In this document: piece after piece, positions 14,691 through 24,185 of the stretch
How positions within the stretch are numbered: position 1 is the stretch's first letter
Layout: each line of letters begins with the position of its first letter
From: Nonomuraea wenchangensis
GTDB taxonomy: Bacteria; Actinomycetota; Actinomycetes; Streptosporangiales; Streptosporangiaceae
NCBI RefSeq assembly: GCF_900111685.1
Contig: NZ_FOHX01000019.1
Coordinates: 114,180 to 178,179 of the forward strand
Reading direction: 5' to 3'
Length of the DNA: 64,000 nt
The notes under the pieces: model-generated
Seen by the model: only the letters and a program-made list of their open reading frames with translations
Databases searched by the model: none
What the model was told of the DNA's origin: nothing
Position numbers and translations under genes: made by a program

Positions 14691-17396
14691 TCACGACAAC
14701 CTGCGCGGGCCCCCGTCGAGCCGCGGCCCCGCCGGGGTGCGCAGGGTCGCGCGGGCGCCGAGGATCATCACGCTCGACTCGCCGACGAGCACCTGGTCGA
14801 GGTCCAGCCGGGCCACCTCGGGCAGATCGTTGGCCAGGCGGCCGACACGTACGAGCAGATCCTCCAGTGCGTCGACGGCGACGGGCGGGTAGCCGTACTG
14901 ACCGAAGAGCAGCGGGGCGGCGCGTACCGACCGGACGAGCGCGGCGGCGTCCTCCGCCGTGAGCGGCGCCAGGCGGTAGCCCTGGTCCTGCAGGAGCCGC
15001 GCGGTCACCTCGCCCAGCCCGAACGACACCACCGGCCCGAACGCCGGATCCTCGACCACCCCCACCACCGTGGGGACCGCGGGCTGCGGCGCCATCCGCT
15101 GGACGGCCAGCACCTTCTCGCCGAGCTGGTCGGCGAACTCGGTGTAGGCGTGGCGGACCATCTCGGGGCCGGTCAGGCCGAGGCGTACGGTGCCGGCCCG
15201 GCGCGAGGCCCCGGGGTCGGCCACCTTGAGCACCACCGGCCAGCCGAGGCGTTCGGCGGCGGCCACGGCCTCCTCGGGCGAGCGGACCATCTCGGCGGGC
15301 CACACGGTCAGGCCGTAGCAGGAGAGCAGCTCGGCCGCGTCGATCTCGACCGGCGGGCCCGGCTCGGCGAACGCCGCCGAACGCACCCCGCGCCGCGCCC
15401 TGGCGGCCTCCACAGCGGGCCCGGGCTCGGGGGCGGACAGGAGGTCGTGGACCAAGGTGCGGGCGCGGTCCGGGTCGAGGTCTTCGAGGGCGGGCGGCGG
15501 GGTGGCGGGCTGGGAGCGCCAGGCCGCGTACCTGGCCGCCTGGGCGAGCGCGCGGACCGCCTCCTCAGGAGCCGCGTACGAGGGAATGGACCCCCGCGCC
15601 GGCGCGGGCCGCTCCCGCGAGGCCCCCGGCTCGGTCACCTGGAGCGCGGGATGCATCCCCAGATGCCCCTCGAACGTCGTCAGCACCGGCTTGCCGGAGC
15701 CCTGGGACACCCGCAGCAGCTCGGCCGCCACCGCCTCGGCGTCGCCCGGCAGCGGCGGCATGTAGATCACGACGGCGGCGTCCACGCCGGCGGAGGCCAG
15801 CTCCCCCTCCAGCGCCGCCCCGAACTCGGCGGCTCCCGCCGCGGCCCCCAGGTTGACCGGGGGACGCGGTTCGAGGCCGGCCGCGAGGCAGGCGTCGGCG
15901 GCGAGCAGGCCGAGCGCGTCGGAGTTGGTGACCAGGGCGACCTTGGGCCCGGCGGGCAGCGGCTGGTAGGCCAGGAGCTGCCCCACGTCGAAGAGCTGGA
16001 TGAGGTCGTCCACCCGGATCAGGCCCGCCTGGGCGAACAGCGAGCTGATCGCCGTGTCGGGCAGCCCCAGCTCCTCGGCCGAGTGCCCGGAGGGCGTGCC
16101 ACCGCTCTTGACGACCACGACCGGCTTGCGGCGGCTGATGCGCCGGGCCAGGCGGGTGAACTTGCGCGGGTTGCCCAGCGACTCCAGGTAGAGCAGGATC
16201 ACCTCGGTCGCGTCGTCCTCCTCCCAGTACTGCAGGAGGTCGTTGCCGGACACGTCGGCCCGGTTGCCGGCCGAGACGAACGTCGAGATGCCCATGCCGC
16301 GCTGCGCCACGCGCTGCAGCAGCGCGGTGCCGAGTGCGCCCGACTGGCTGAAGAAGCCGACCTTCCCCCGGCCGGGGACGGTGGCGGCGAGCGTGGCGTT
16401 GAGCCGTACGGCGCGGTCGGTGTTGGCGATGCCGAGGCAGTTGGGGCCGACCACGCGCAGCCCGTAGGAGCGGGCGGTGCGCGCCAGCTCGTCCTGCCGC
16501 TCGCGGCCCTCCGCGCCCGTCTCGCCGAACCCCGACGACACGACGACCAGCCCGTGCACGCCCTTCTGGGCGCACTCCTCGACGACGTCGAGCACGCTCC
16601 CGGCGGGCACGGCGACGACGGCGAGGTCGACGTCGCCGTCGATGGCGGTGACGCTCGGGTAGGCGCGTACGCCCGCCACCGCCCGCACCTCGCGGTGCAC
16701 CGGGTAGACGGGGCCGGTGAAGTCGGCGGCCAGCAGGTTGCGCAGCACGGTCTGGCCGACCCCGCCGGGCTCACGGGAGGCGCCGATGACCGCGACCGAG
16801 CCGGGCGTGAGCAGCCGGGCGATGGAACGGGACTCGGCGCGGTGCTCGCGGGCGGTGGTCACCTCGGCGGAGGTCTCGGTCGGGGTCAGGTCGAGCGTCA
16901 TGCGGACGACGCCGTCGGCGAACCGGCTCTGCGCGGTGTAGCCCGCCTGGCGTAGCACGCCCATCATGCGCATGTTGGCGGGCAGCACGTCGGCGACGAA
17001 GGTCTCGATGCCGTGCTCGCGGGCGGTGGCGGCCAGGTGCTCAAGCAGCACGGACGCGACGCCGCGGCCCTGGTGGGCGTCCTCGACGAGGAAGGCGACC
17101 TCGGCCTCGCCCGGACCGGTCTTGTCGTAGCGGATGACGGCCACCATCTCGGTGCCGATCGTGGCGATCAGCGCGACGCGGTCGACGTAGTCGACGTTGG
17201 TGAAGCGCTCCACGTCGCGGTCGGACAGGCGTGGCCGCGGGCCGAAGAACCGGAAATAGATCGACTCGTCGGACAGTCGTGAGTAGAAGGAGCGAAGGCG
17301 GTCCGCGTCGGCGGGCCTGATGGGGCGTACGTGAGCGGTGCCGCCGTCGGCCAGGACGACGTCGGCCTCCCAGTGGGCCGGATACTGTGCCTCCAC
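14691..17396 (-). CDS. Protein lysine acetyltransferase with acyl-CoA synthetase (NDP-forming) domain (Pat-like)
   Basis: A 901-residue fusion. An N-terminal GNAT domain (about 20-170) has the acetyl-CoA loop DAHQGRGVASVLL. It is followed by a CoA-binding Rossmann domain (VAVIGASREPGGVGQTVLRNL), succinyl-CoA-synthetase-like domains (GKVGFFSQSGALGTALL) and a C-terminal ATP-grasp domain (GWPVVLKVADPG). The GNAT-first order matches Streptomyces PatA, which acetylates acetyl-CoA synthetase; Salmonella Pat has the reverse order. The start GTG 17396 (VEAQYPAHWEADV) is chosen because YPAHWEADVVL is the conserved opening. It likely controls acyl-CoA metabolism by lysine acetylation. Confidence 0.88.
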   Translation of the reverse strand: MEAQYPAHWEADVVLADGGTAHVRPIRPADADRLRSFYSRLSDESIYFRFFGPRPRLSDRDVERFTNVDYVDRVALIATIGTEMVAVIRYDKTGPGEAEVAFLVEDAHQGRGVASVLLEHLAATAREHGIETFVADVLPANMRMMGVLRQAGYTAQSRFADGVVRMTLDLTPTETSAEVTTAREHRAESRSIARLLTPGSVAVIGASREPGGVGQTVLRNLLAADFTGPVYPVHREVRAVAGVRAYPSVTAIDGDVDLAVVAVPAGSVLDVVEECAQKGVHGLVVVSSGFGETGAEGRERQDELARTARSYGLRVVGPNCLGIANTDRAVRLNATLAATVPGRGKVGFFSQSGALGTALLQRVAQRGMGISTFVSAGNRADVSGNDLLQYWEEDDATEVILLYLESLGNPRKFTRLARRISRRKPVVVVKSGGTPSGHSAEELGLPDTAISSLFAQAGLIRVDDLIQLFDVGQLLAYQPLPAGPKVALVTNSDALGLLAADACLAAGLEPRPPVNLGAAAGAAEFGAALEGELASAGVDAAVVIYMPPLPGDAEAVAAELLRVSQGSGKPVLTTFEGHLGMHPALQVTEPGASRERPAPARGSIPSYAAPEEAVRALAQAARYAAWRSQPATPPPALEDLDPDRARTLVHDLLSAPEPGPAVEAARARRGVRSAAFAEPGPPVEIDAAELLSCYGLTVWPAEMVRSPEEAVAAAERLGWPVVLKVADPGASRRAGTVRLGLTGPEMVRHAYTEFADQLGEKVLAVQRMAPQPAVPTVVGVVEDPAFGPVVSFGLGEVTARLLQDQGYRLAPLTAEDAAALVRSVRAAPLLFGQYGYPPVAVDALEDLLVRVGRLANDLPEVARLDLDQVLVGESSVMILGARATLRTPAGPRLDGGPRRLS

Positions 17397-17564
17397 AGCA
17401 ACGAGCGTAGACCCGCATCCCAAATGCCAAGACCAGAGGCCGTTTTGGGCAACGCTTGTGCATCGACTCTCACCTCGTGTCACCGGTCAGCCCCACGGTC
17501 GGCCCGGAAGCTGTTAGTTTTGCCGTGGCCAGGGTCGTTCTGAAGGCAGCAAGGTGGTGGCATC

Positions 17565-18458
17565 ATGACGCGGGTCGTCGTGGTGGGCGATCTCATGACC
17601 GACGCGGTGGCGCGCGCCCGTTATGCGCTCGCCCGAGCGAGCGACACCCCGGCGGTCGTCACCATGCATGGCGGCGGGTCCGGGGCCAACATCTCCTCCT
17701 GGCTGGCCGTCGAGGGCGCCGAGGTCGCCTTCATCGGCCGCAGGGGCGCCGACATCACGGGTCGCAACCGCGACATGGAGCTGATGGGCTACGGCGTCGA
17801 CGCGCGCCTGGTGATGGATCCCGAGCGGCCCACAGGCACCTGTGTGGTGCTCGTGACGCACAAGGGCGAGCGCACCATGCTCTCCGATCCCGGTGCCAAC
17901 GCCGCGCTGTCCCCCGAGGACCTGCCGCGCGACCTGTTCACCTCGGGCGCCCACCTGCACCTGTCCGGCTACACGCTGATGAACGAGGGCTCGCGCGAGG
18001 CGGGTTTCGCCGCCCTTGACATGGCCAGGCGCTCAGGGATGTCGATCTCCGTCGACTGCGCCTCGTCCGCGCCGCTGGAGCGCACCGGGGCCGAGCCGTT
18101 CCTGGAGTGGACCAACGGCGCCAAGCTGCTGTTCGCCAACATCGACCAGGCCAAGGTCCTGACCGGCCGCGACGACGCCGAGGCGGCGGCCAAGGTGCTG
18201 ACCGCGTGGTTCCCGCAGGTCGTGATCAAGATGAACAAGGAGGGCGCGCTGTGGTACAGCAACGGCCGCCCCGACCCCGTACGCGCCGCCGCCGAGCCGG
18301 TCGAGAAGATCGTGGACGGCACGGGCGCGGGTGACGCGTTCTGCGCCGGGTTCCTGCCGCCGTGGCTGGAGGGCAAGCCGCCGGCCGAGTCGCTGGCCTC
18401 GGGCTGCCGGCTGGCCGCCAAGGCGATCATGCACCTGGGCGCCCGCCCACCCTTCTAG
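17565..18458 (+). CDS. PfkB-family carbohydrate kinase
   Basis: A 297-residue ribokinase-like kinase. The N-terminal strand VVVVGDLMTDAV and the GGGSGANISSWLA segment form the sugar site. DGTGAGDAFCAGFL (near residue 250) is the PfkB C-terminal signature, with the catalytic base Asp in GAGDAF. It phosphorylates a sugar or nucleoside with ATP in the cytoplasm; the substrate cannot be read off. Start is ATG 17565 with AAGGTGG upstream. It stands alone and converges on the helicase gene. Confidence 0.88.
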   Translation: MTRVVVVGDLMTDAVARARYALARASDTPAVVTMHGGGSGANISSWLAVEGAEVAFIGRRGADITGRNRDMELMGYGVDARLVMDPERPTGTCVVLVTHKGERTMLSDPGANAALSPEDLPRDLFTSGAHLHLSGYTLMNEGSREAGFAALDMARRSGMSISVDCASSAPLERTGAEPFLEWTNGAKLLFANIDQAKVLTGRDDAEAAAKVLTAWFPQVVIKMNKEGALWYSNGRPDPVRAAAEPVEKIVDGTGAGDAFCAGFLPPWLEGKPPAESLASGCRLAAKAIMHLGARPPF

Positions 18459-18467
18459 CCCTTTCCG

Positions 18468-18491
18468 GCCCCCTTCCACGTGGAAGGGGGC
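18468..18491. terminator. Perfect 24-bp palindrome between convergent genes
   Basis: GCCCCCTTCCAC is followed directly by its reverse complement. It lies 9 bases after the kinase stop and 28 before the helicase stop. It can act as a terminator for both strands although the T-run is lacking. Confidence 0.6.
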
Positions 18492-18519
18492 GCCGTCCGG
18501 CGGCCGGGGCCGATGGGCG

Positions 18520-20607
18520 TCAGCTGACCGTGGCGAGGGCCAGCGGCAGCACCGCGGGCGCCCCCGCGTGTCGCACCAGGGCCGTGGCGAGCGTCATCGT
18601 CCAGCCGGTGTCTACCCGGTCGTCCACGAGCAGCACCGGCCCGCCGCACTCCGCGACGCGCCCGGCGAGGTCCTTGGGCATGGCGAGCGTGGCCCGGATC
18701 GCCTGCACCCGCTTGGCGCTGTTGAACTGCTGCCCCGGCGAGCCCGCCCGGTAGCCCAGCTCGCCCAGGTAGGTCAGCCGGCCGATCTGCGCCAGGCGTT
18801 CGCCGAAGGAGCGCACGAGCTCCGGCCGCGACGCCGAGGGCAGACTGACCACGGCGACCGGCCGCTCCCGCCAGTCCCAGGCGGCCAGCACCTGAATCAC
18901 GGCCCGCAGCAAGTCGTCCGGCACCGGACCGTCGCCGCCGTGGAACAGCTCACGCAGCCGGTTGCCCCACCCGATGTCGGTGAGCCGGCCGAGCGCGCGG
19001 CCCGGCTCGGCGCCCAGCTCGGGCTTGATCCGGCCGGACAGGTCGGGCAGGCCGGTCGGCCACTGCCGGCGCGCCTCCAGCTCGACGCCGGGACGGCTCA
19101 GCCGCTCGCGGGCCTGCTCGACGGCCTGCGGGGCGATGTCGGGCGAACGGTGCCTGCCGGTGCAGTTGTCGCAGCGGCCACAGGGATGGGCGGCGTCGTC
19201 GTCGAGGTGCCGGCGGAGGTAGTGCTCGCGGCACTCGGTGGTGGTGAGGTAGCCGAGCATGGCCTCCTGCTCGGCGCGGCGCTCGGCGGCGATGCGGGTG
19301 TAGCGCTCGGTGTCGTACGCCCACTCCTCGCCGGTCGCCTCCCAGCCGCCCTTGACCCGGCGTACGGCGCCGTCGACGTCGAGCACCTTGAGCATCATCT
19401 CCAGCCGGCTCCGGCTGAGGTCGACGGCGGTCTCCAGGGCCGGGGTGGACATGACGCCGCGCTCCTCCAGCGCCGCCAGGGTGGCGCGGACGACGGGCTC
19501 GGGTGGGAAGGCCAGCGAGGCGAAGTAGGCCCAGATGTCGCGGTCCTCGGCCCCGGGGAGCAGGATGACCTCGGCCCGCTCGACGCCGCGCCCGGCCCGG
19601 CCGACCTGCTGGTAGTAGGCGACCGGCGACTGCGGAGCGCCCACGTGCACGACGAAGCCCAGGTCGGGCTTGTCGAACCCCATGCCGAGCGCGCTCGTCG
19701 CCACCAGCGCCTTGATCTTGTTGGCGAGCAGCGCCTCCTCGGCCGCGAGCCGCTCGGCCGGATCGGTCTGGCCCGAGTAGGCGGCCACCTCGTGGCCCTG
19801 CTCGCGCAGGTAGCCGGCCACCTCGTGGGCGGCGGCCACCGTCAGGGTGTAGACGATGCCGGAGCCGGGCAGCTCGTGCAGCGTCTGGGCGAGCCAGGCC
19901 AGGCGCTGCTCGGCGGAGGGCAGGCGGACCACGGACAGGTGCAGGCTCTCGCGCTCCAGCGGGCCGCGCAGCACCAGCGTGTCCTCACCCATCTGCTCGG
20001 CGACGTCGCGGGTGACGCGGGCGTTGGCCGTGGCGGTGGTCGCGAGGACGGGGATGCCGGGCGGCAGCTCCTCGAACAGCCGGGCCAGCCTGCGGTAGTC
20101 GGGCCGGAAGTCGTGCCCCCAGTCGGAGATGCAGTGGGCCTCGTCCACCACGACCAGCCCGGCGCTCTCGGCCAGCTCGGGCAGCACGTTGTCGCGGAAG
20201 TCGGGGTTGTTGAGCCGCTCGGGGCTGACCAGCAGCACGTCGACCAGGCCGTCGGCGACCTGGGAGTAGATCTCCTCCCAGTCCTCCGGGTTGGCGGAGT
20301 TGATGGTGACGGCCCTGATGCCGGCGCGCTCGGCGGCGGCGATCTGGTTGCGCATGAGCGCGAGCAGCGGCGAGACGATGACCGTCGGGCCCTCGCCCAG
20401 CTCGCGCAGCAGCGCGGTGGCCACGAAGTAGACGGCCGACTTGCCCCAGCCGGTGCGCTGCACCACGAGCACCCGCCGCCGGTCGACGACGAGCGCCTCG
20501 ATGGCGGCCCACTGGTCGTCACGGAGCACGGCGTGCTCGCCGGCCAACGCCCGCAGGCGCTCCTCGGCCTCTTCGCGCAACACCTCGGCGTCGGGGGCAT
20601 CAATCAT
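18520..20607 (-). CDS. recQ: RecQ-family DNA helicase with C-terminal phosphoribosyltransferase-like domain
   Basis: A 695-residue ATP-dependent 3'-5' DNA helicase. Walker A is QRTGWGKSAVY. The DEAH motif sits in VVVDEAHCISDWGHDFRPDY, the motif shared by RecQ proteins. The zinc knuckle CGRCDNC occurs near residue 485. There is no HRDC domain. Instead the last 200 residues end in VLLVDDRVDTGWT (about 655-668), the PRPP-loop pattern of phosphoribosyltransferases. Canonical RecQ is about 610 residues. The start ATG 20607 has AAGGAGG only one base away, so GTG 20583 is an alternative. Likely roles are recombination and fork repair. Confidence 0.88.
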   Translation of the reverse strand: MIDAPDAEVLREEAEERLRALAGEHAVLRDDQWAAIEALVVDRRRVLVVQRTGWGKSAVYFVATALLRELGEGPTVIVSPLLALMRNQIAAAERAGIRAVTINSANPEDWEEIYSQVADGLVDVLLVSPERLNNPDFRDNVLPELAESAGLVVVDEAHCISDWGHDFRPDYRRLARLFEELPPGIPVLATTATANARVTRDVAEQMGEDTLVLRGPLERESLHLSVVRLPSAEQRLAWLAQTLHELPGSGIVYTLTVAAAHEVAGYLREQGHEVAAYSGQTDPAERLAAEEALLANKIKALVATSALGMGFDKPDLGFVVHVGAPQSPVAYYQQVGRAGRGVERAEVILLPGAEDRDIWAYFASLAFPPEPVVRATLAALEERGVMSTPALETAVDLSRSRLEMMLKVLDVDGAVRRVKGGWEATGEEWAYDTERYTRIAAERRAEQEAMLGYLTTTECREHYLRRHLDDDAAHPCGRCDNCTGRHRSPDIAPQAVEQARERLSRPGVELEARRQWPTGLPDLSGRIKPELGAEPGRALGRLTDIGWGNRLRELFHGGDGPVPDDLLRAVIQVLAAWDWRERPVAVVSLPSASRPELVRSFGERLAQIGRLTYLGELGYRAGSPGQQFNSAKRVQAIRATLAMPKDLAGRVAECGGPVLLVDDRVDTGWTMTLATALVRHAGAPAVLPLALATVS

Positions 20608-20683
20608 GCCTCCTTGTTACCAGCTCCCTCCGACGTTTCGCGCCTCCACGCCGGAACCCGGCCCGCCGGGATCCGGCCCGCCG

Positions 20684-21505
20684 CTACCGGTCGGCGTGCT
20701 CGGGGAAGGCGTTGATGGTGACGCGGTGCATGCGGCGGCGTTCGGTGTAGTCGGCGACCGCGTAGTGCTGGGTGGGGCGGTTGTCCCAGAAGGCGAGCGT
20801 GCCGGGACGCCACTGCAGGCGGCACTGGAACTCGGGCGAGCGGATGTGGTCGATGAGCATCGGCAGCAGCGCCTCGTTCTCGCGGTCGGTGAGGCCGACC
20901 AGGCGGGTCGTGGACGCGCGGTTGACGAACAGCGCCTTCCTGCCGGTCTCGGCGTGCACCCGCACCACCGGCCGCTCGATGGGCGGCCACTTGGCCTGGA
21001 TCTCGGCCAGGTCGAACGGGTGCCCCTTGGAGATGGCCTTCCTCATCGACATCGTGATGTCGTGCACGGCGGTCAGCTCGTCGCACAGGCGCTGGAGCGG
21101 CTTGGAGAGCGACTCGTAGGCGAGGTAGGTGTTGGCCCAGCAGGTGTCGCCGCCCACGCTGGGGAGCTGGACGCAGCGCAGCAGGGAGCCCATCGGCGGG
21201 GTGGGCTCGAAGGTGTTGTCGCTGTGCCACTCGTCGCCGCCCTCGCCCTTGGGCGAGGTCTGGTCGAGCACGTGGATGGGGCTGCCGGCGTCCTTCTTGA
21301 ACGCGGGGTGGTTGAGGGTGCCGAAGTTCAGGGCGAACTGCAGGTGGTGCTCGTCGTCGATGTGCTGGTCGCGGAAGAACAGAACGAGGTGCTTGAGCCA
21401 GCCCTCGCGCAGGGTCGCGACCTCTTCCTGCGACAGCGGCTTGCGCAGATCGACCCCGGTCACCTCGGCGCCGATGTGCTTGGTCACGGGACGGAACTCG
21501 ATCAT
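20684..21505 (-). CDS. TauD/TfdA-family Fe(II)/2-oxoglutarate dioxygenase
   Basis: A 273-residue oxygenase. The metal triad is recognisable: the HSD motif in GDEWHSDNTF and the distal His in TQHYAVADY. The following Arg cluster in RRMHRVTI binds 2-oxoglutarate. In this family the substrate may be taurine, other sulfonates, or an aryloxy-acid or sulfate ester; the neighbours give no sulfonate transporter. Start ATG 21505 is supported by GGAGACG. It diverges from parC, with a palindromic operator candidate in the gap. Confidence 0.88.
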   Translation of the reverse strand: MIEFRPVTKHIGAEVTGVDLRKPLSQEEVATLREGWLKHLVLFFRDQHIDDEHHLQFALNFGTLNHPAFKKDAGSPIHVLDQTSPKGEGGDEWHSDNTFEPTPPMGSLLRCVQLPSVGGDTCWANTYLAYESLSKPLQRLCDELTAVHDITMSMRKAISKGHPFDLAEIQAKWPPIERPVVRVHAETGRKALFVNRASTTRLVGLTDRENEALLPMLIDHIRSPEFQCRLQWRPGTLAFWDNRPTQHYAVADYTERRRMHRVTINAFPEHADR

Positions 21506-21548
21506 GACGTCTCCGGGGTCAGGGGAACCGGTGCCCCGAACGTACGAC

Positions 21549-21564
21549 CCAAGCGCTTGCTTGG
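21549..21564. promoter_or_regulatory. Palindromic operator candidate between the dioxygenase and parC
   Basis: CCAAGC, a GCTT spacer and GCTTGG form an inverted repeat. Inside it CAAGCGCTTG (21550-21559) is a perfect 10-bp palindrome. The core CAAGnnCTTG fits the TetR-family KstR2 motif AnCAAGnnCTTGnT as I remember it, except for the first base. It lies 44 bases upstream of the dioxygenase start. No TetR gene is in the window. Confidence 0.5.
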
Positions 21565-21618
21565 TCAAGGGGACTCGTTCCGCCCACAGGTCGCGGGCAC
21601 CCGAATACCTTCGGCACA

Positions 21619-24120
21619 ATGTTCGACATGGCCCGACGCACGACAGCACCCCCGCCAGAGGACTTCGAGGAGCGCATCGTCGACATCGACGTCTCCTCCG
21701 AGATGCGCACGAGCTTTCTGGAGTACGCCTACTCGGTGATCTACCAGCGGGCGTTGCCCGACGCGCGTGACGGCCTCAAACCCGTGCAGCGGCGCATCCT
21801 CTACTCGATGGCCGAGATGGGCCTGCGCCCCGACCGCGGCCACGTCAAGTCCTCGCGCGTGGTCGGCGACGTCATGGGCAAGCTGCACCCCCACGGCGAC
21901 TCGGCGATCTACGACGCCCTCGTCCGCCTGGCGCAGCCCTTCTCCATGCGCCTGCCGCTCGTGGACGGCCACGGCAACTTCGGCTCCCCCGACGACCTGC
22001 CGGCCGCCATGCGTTACACCGAGGCCAGGCTGGCCCCGGCGGCGATGCTCATGGTCGAGTCCATCGACGAGGACACCGTCGACTTCAAGCCCAACTACGA
22101 CGGCCAGGAGACCGAGCCGGTCGTCATGCCGTCGGCCTTCCCCAACCTCCTGGTCAACGGCACCAGCGGCATCGCGGTCGGCATGGCCACCAACATGGCG
22201 CCGCACAACCTCGTCGAGATCGTCGCCGCGGCCCGCCACCTGATCAAGAAGCCGGACGCCACGCTCGACGACCTGATGGAGTTCGTGCCCGGTCCCGACC
22301 TGCCGACCGGCGGCACGATCATCGGGCTGCAGGGCGTGCGCGACGCCTACGAGAGCGGGCGCGGCACGTTCCGGATGCGGGCCAAGTGCTCGATCGAGCA
22401 GATCACGCCGCGGCGCAAGGGCATCATCGTCACCGAGCTGCCCTACAACGTGGGCCCCGAGCGCGTCGTCACCAAGATCAAGGAGCTGGTGACCAGCAAG
22501 AAGCTCCAGGGCATCGCCGACCTCAAGGACCTCACCGACCGGCACAAGGGCCTGCGCCTGGTCGTCGAGATCAAGAACGGCTTCATCCCCGAGGCCGTCC
22601 TGGAGGAGCTCTACCGGCTGACGCCGATGGAGGAGTCCTTCGGCATCAACAACGTGGCGCTCGTCGACGGCGAGCCGCGCACGCTGGGCCTGCGCGAGCT
22701 GCTGCAGGTCTACGTCGACCACCGCGTCGAGGTCGTACGCCGCCGCTCGGAGTTCCGCCGCCGCAAGCGCGAGGAGCGCCTGCACCTGGTCGACGGCCTC
22801 ATCGTCGCGCTGCTCAACATCGACGAGGTCATCCAGGTCATCCGCTCCTCCGACGACTCCGCGCAGGCGCGGACCCGTCTCATGGAGGTCTTCGACCTCA
22901 CCGAGATCCAGTCCGCCTACATCCTCGACACGCCGCTGCGCCGCCTGACCCGCTTCGACAAGCTGGAGCTCGACGCCGAGAAGGAGACGCTGACCGGCGA
23001 GATCGCCAAGCTGACCGAGATCCTGTCCTCGGAGACCAAGCTGCGCCAGGTCGTCTCGGGCGAGCTGGCCGACGTCGCCAAGAAGTACGGCACGCCGCGC
23101 CGCACCGTCCTGCTGGACGCCGCGGGCGTCAGCCGCACGGCGGTGGTCGAGCTGCAGGTCGCCGACGACCCGTGCCTGGCTCTGCTGTCGTCCACCGGCC
23201 TGCTGGCCCGCACCGCCGACGCCACGCCGCTGCCCGGCGAGGGCGAGCGGTCCGCGCACGACGTGCTGGTCTCGGCGGTGCGCACCTCCGTACGCGGGGA
23301 GGTCGGCGTGGTCACCTCGCTGGGCCGGCTGATCCGGGTGCAGGTCGTGGACCTGCCGACGCTGCCGGCCACGGGCGCCCCGCCGTCGCTGTCCGGCGGC
23401 CATCCGGTCTCCGAATACGTCTCCCTGCAACCCGACGAGCGGGTGGTCGGGCTCGGCTCGCTCGACCCCGACGGGCCCGGCCTGGCGCTCGGCACGCAGC
23501 AGGGCGTGGTCAAACGGGTGGTGCCCGACTATCCGGCCAACCGCGACGACTTCGAGGTGATCACCCTCAAGGACGGCGACACCGTGGTGGGCGCGGTCGA
23601 GCTGGAGTCGGAGTCGCACGACCTCGTGTTCATCTCCTCCGACGCGCAACTGCTGCGCTACCCGGCCTCGCTCGTACGCCCGCAGGGCCGCCCGGCCGGC
23701 GGCATGGCGGGCATCCGGCTGGACGGCGGGGCCCGGGTGATCTGGTTCGGGGTGGTCGATCCCGAACGGCCCGCCGTGGTGGTCACCGTGGCCGGCTCGT
23801 CCACGGCGCTGCCGGGCACGCAGGTCGGCGGCGGCAAGATGTCCGACTACGCGGAGTTCCCCGCCAAGGGGCGGGCCACCGGCGGCGTTCGGGCGCAGCG
23901 TTTCCTCAAGGGCGAGGACGAGCTGCTGCTGGCCTGGGCCGGGCCCACGCCGGCCAAGGCGGTCTCGTCCGTGGGCAAGCCGGTGCCGCTGCCGGAGGAG
24001 CTGGGGCGGCGTGACGGCTCCGGCGTCCGGCTCACGCACACCATCGGCGCCGTCGGGGGCGCCCTCGCCTCCGGTCCCGAGCTCCCGCCGTCGGGCGCGA
24101 AGGCGACCGAGGACGAGTAG
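21619..24120 (+). CDS. parC: DNA topoisomerase IV subunit A
   Basis: An 833-residue type IIA topoisomerase A subunit that cleaves and rejoins DNA for chromosome decatenation. The catalytic Tyr133 lies in AAMRYTEARL. The quinolone-determining stretch GKLHPHGDSAIYDALVRLAQPF is intact. The loop before the tyrosine, NFGSPDDLPAAMRY, is one or two residues shorter than in typical GyrA/ParC. The C-terminus has beta-propeller-type repeats (GVVTSLGRLIRV, GTQQGVVKRV). The partner parE lies 6 kb away on the opposite strand, so this is ParC rather than GyrA. ATG 21628 is an alternative start with the common MARR opening. Confidence 0.9.
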   Translation: MFDMARRTTAPPPEDFEERIVDIDVSSEMRTSFLEYAYSVIYQRALPDARDGLKPVQRRILYSMAEMGLRPDRGHVKSSRVVGDVMGKLHPHGDSAIYDALVRLAQPFSMRLPLVDGHGNFGSPDDLPAAMRYTEARLAPAAMLMVESIDEDTVDFKPNYDGQETEPVVMPSAFPNLLVNGTSGIAVGMATNMAPHNLVEIVAAARHLIKKPDATLDDLMEFVPGPDLPTGGTIIGLQGVRDAYESGRGTFRMRAKCSIEQITPRRKGIIVTELPYNVGPERVVTKIKELVTSKKLQGIADLKDLTDRHKGLRLVVEIKNGFIPEAVLEELYRLTPMEESFGINNVALVDGEPRTLGLRELLQVYVDHRVEVVRRRSEFRRRKREERLHLVDGLIVALLNIDEVIQVIRSSDDSAQARTRLMEVFDLTEIQSAYILDTPLRRLTRFDKLELDAEKETLTGEIAKLTEILSSETKLRQVVSGELADVAKKYGTPRRTVLLDAAGVSRTAVVELQVADDPCLALLSSTGLLARTADATPLPGEGERSAHDVLVSAVRTSVRGEVGVVTSLGRLIRVQVVDLPTLPATGAPPSLSGGHPVSEYVSLQPDERVVGLGSLDPDGPGLALGTQQGVVKRVVPDYPANRDDFEVITLKDGDTVVGAVELESESHDLVFISSDAQLLRYPASLVRPQGRPAGGMAGIRLDGGARVIWFGVVDPERPAVVVTVAGSSTALPGTQVGGGKMSDYAEFPAKGRATGGVRAQRFLKGEDELLLAWAGPTPAKAVSSVGKPVPLPEELGRRDGSGVRLTHTIGAVGGALASGPELPPSGAKATEDE

Positions 24121-24185
24121 CCCCGCCGGTCCCCGGCCCGCCTCGACGTCTCGCGGGCCGGGGGCGCGGAGCTAGGCTCACTGGG

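Noticed and set aside
18331..20715. 794-codon plus-strand frame opposite the helicase
   Set aside because: The minus strand encodes a complete RecQ helicase with Walker and DEAH motifs, so the plus frame is a shadow.
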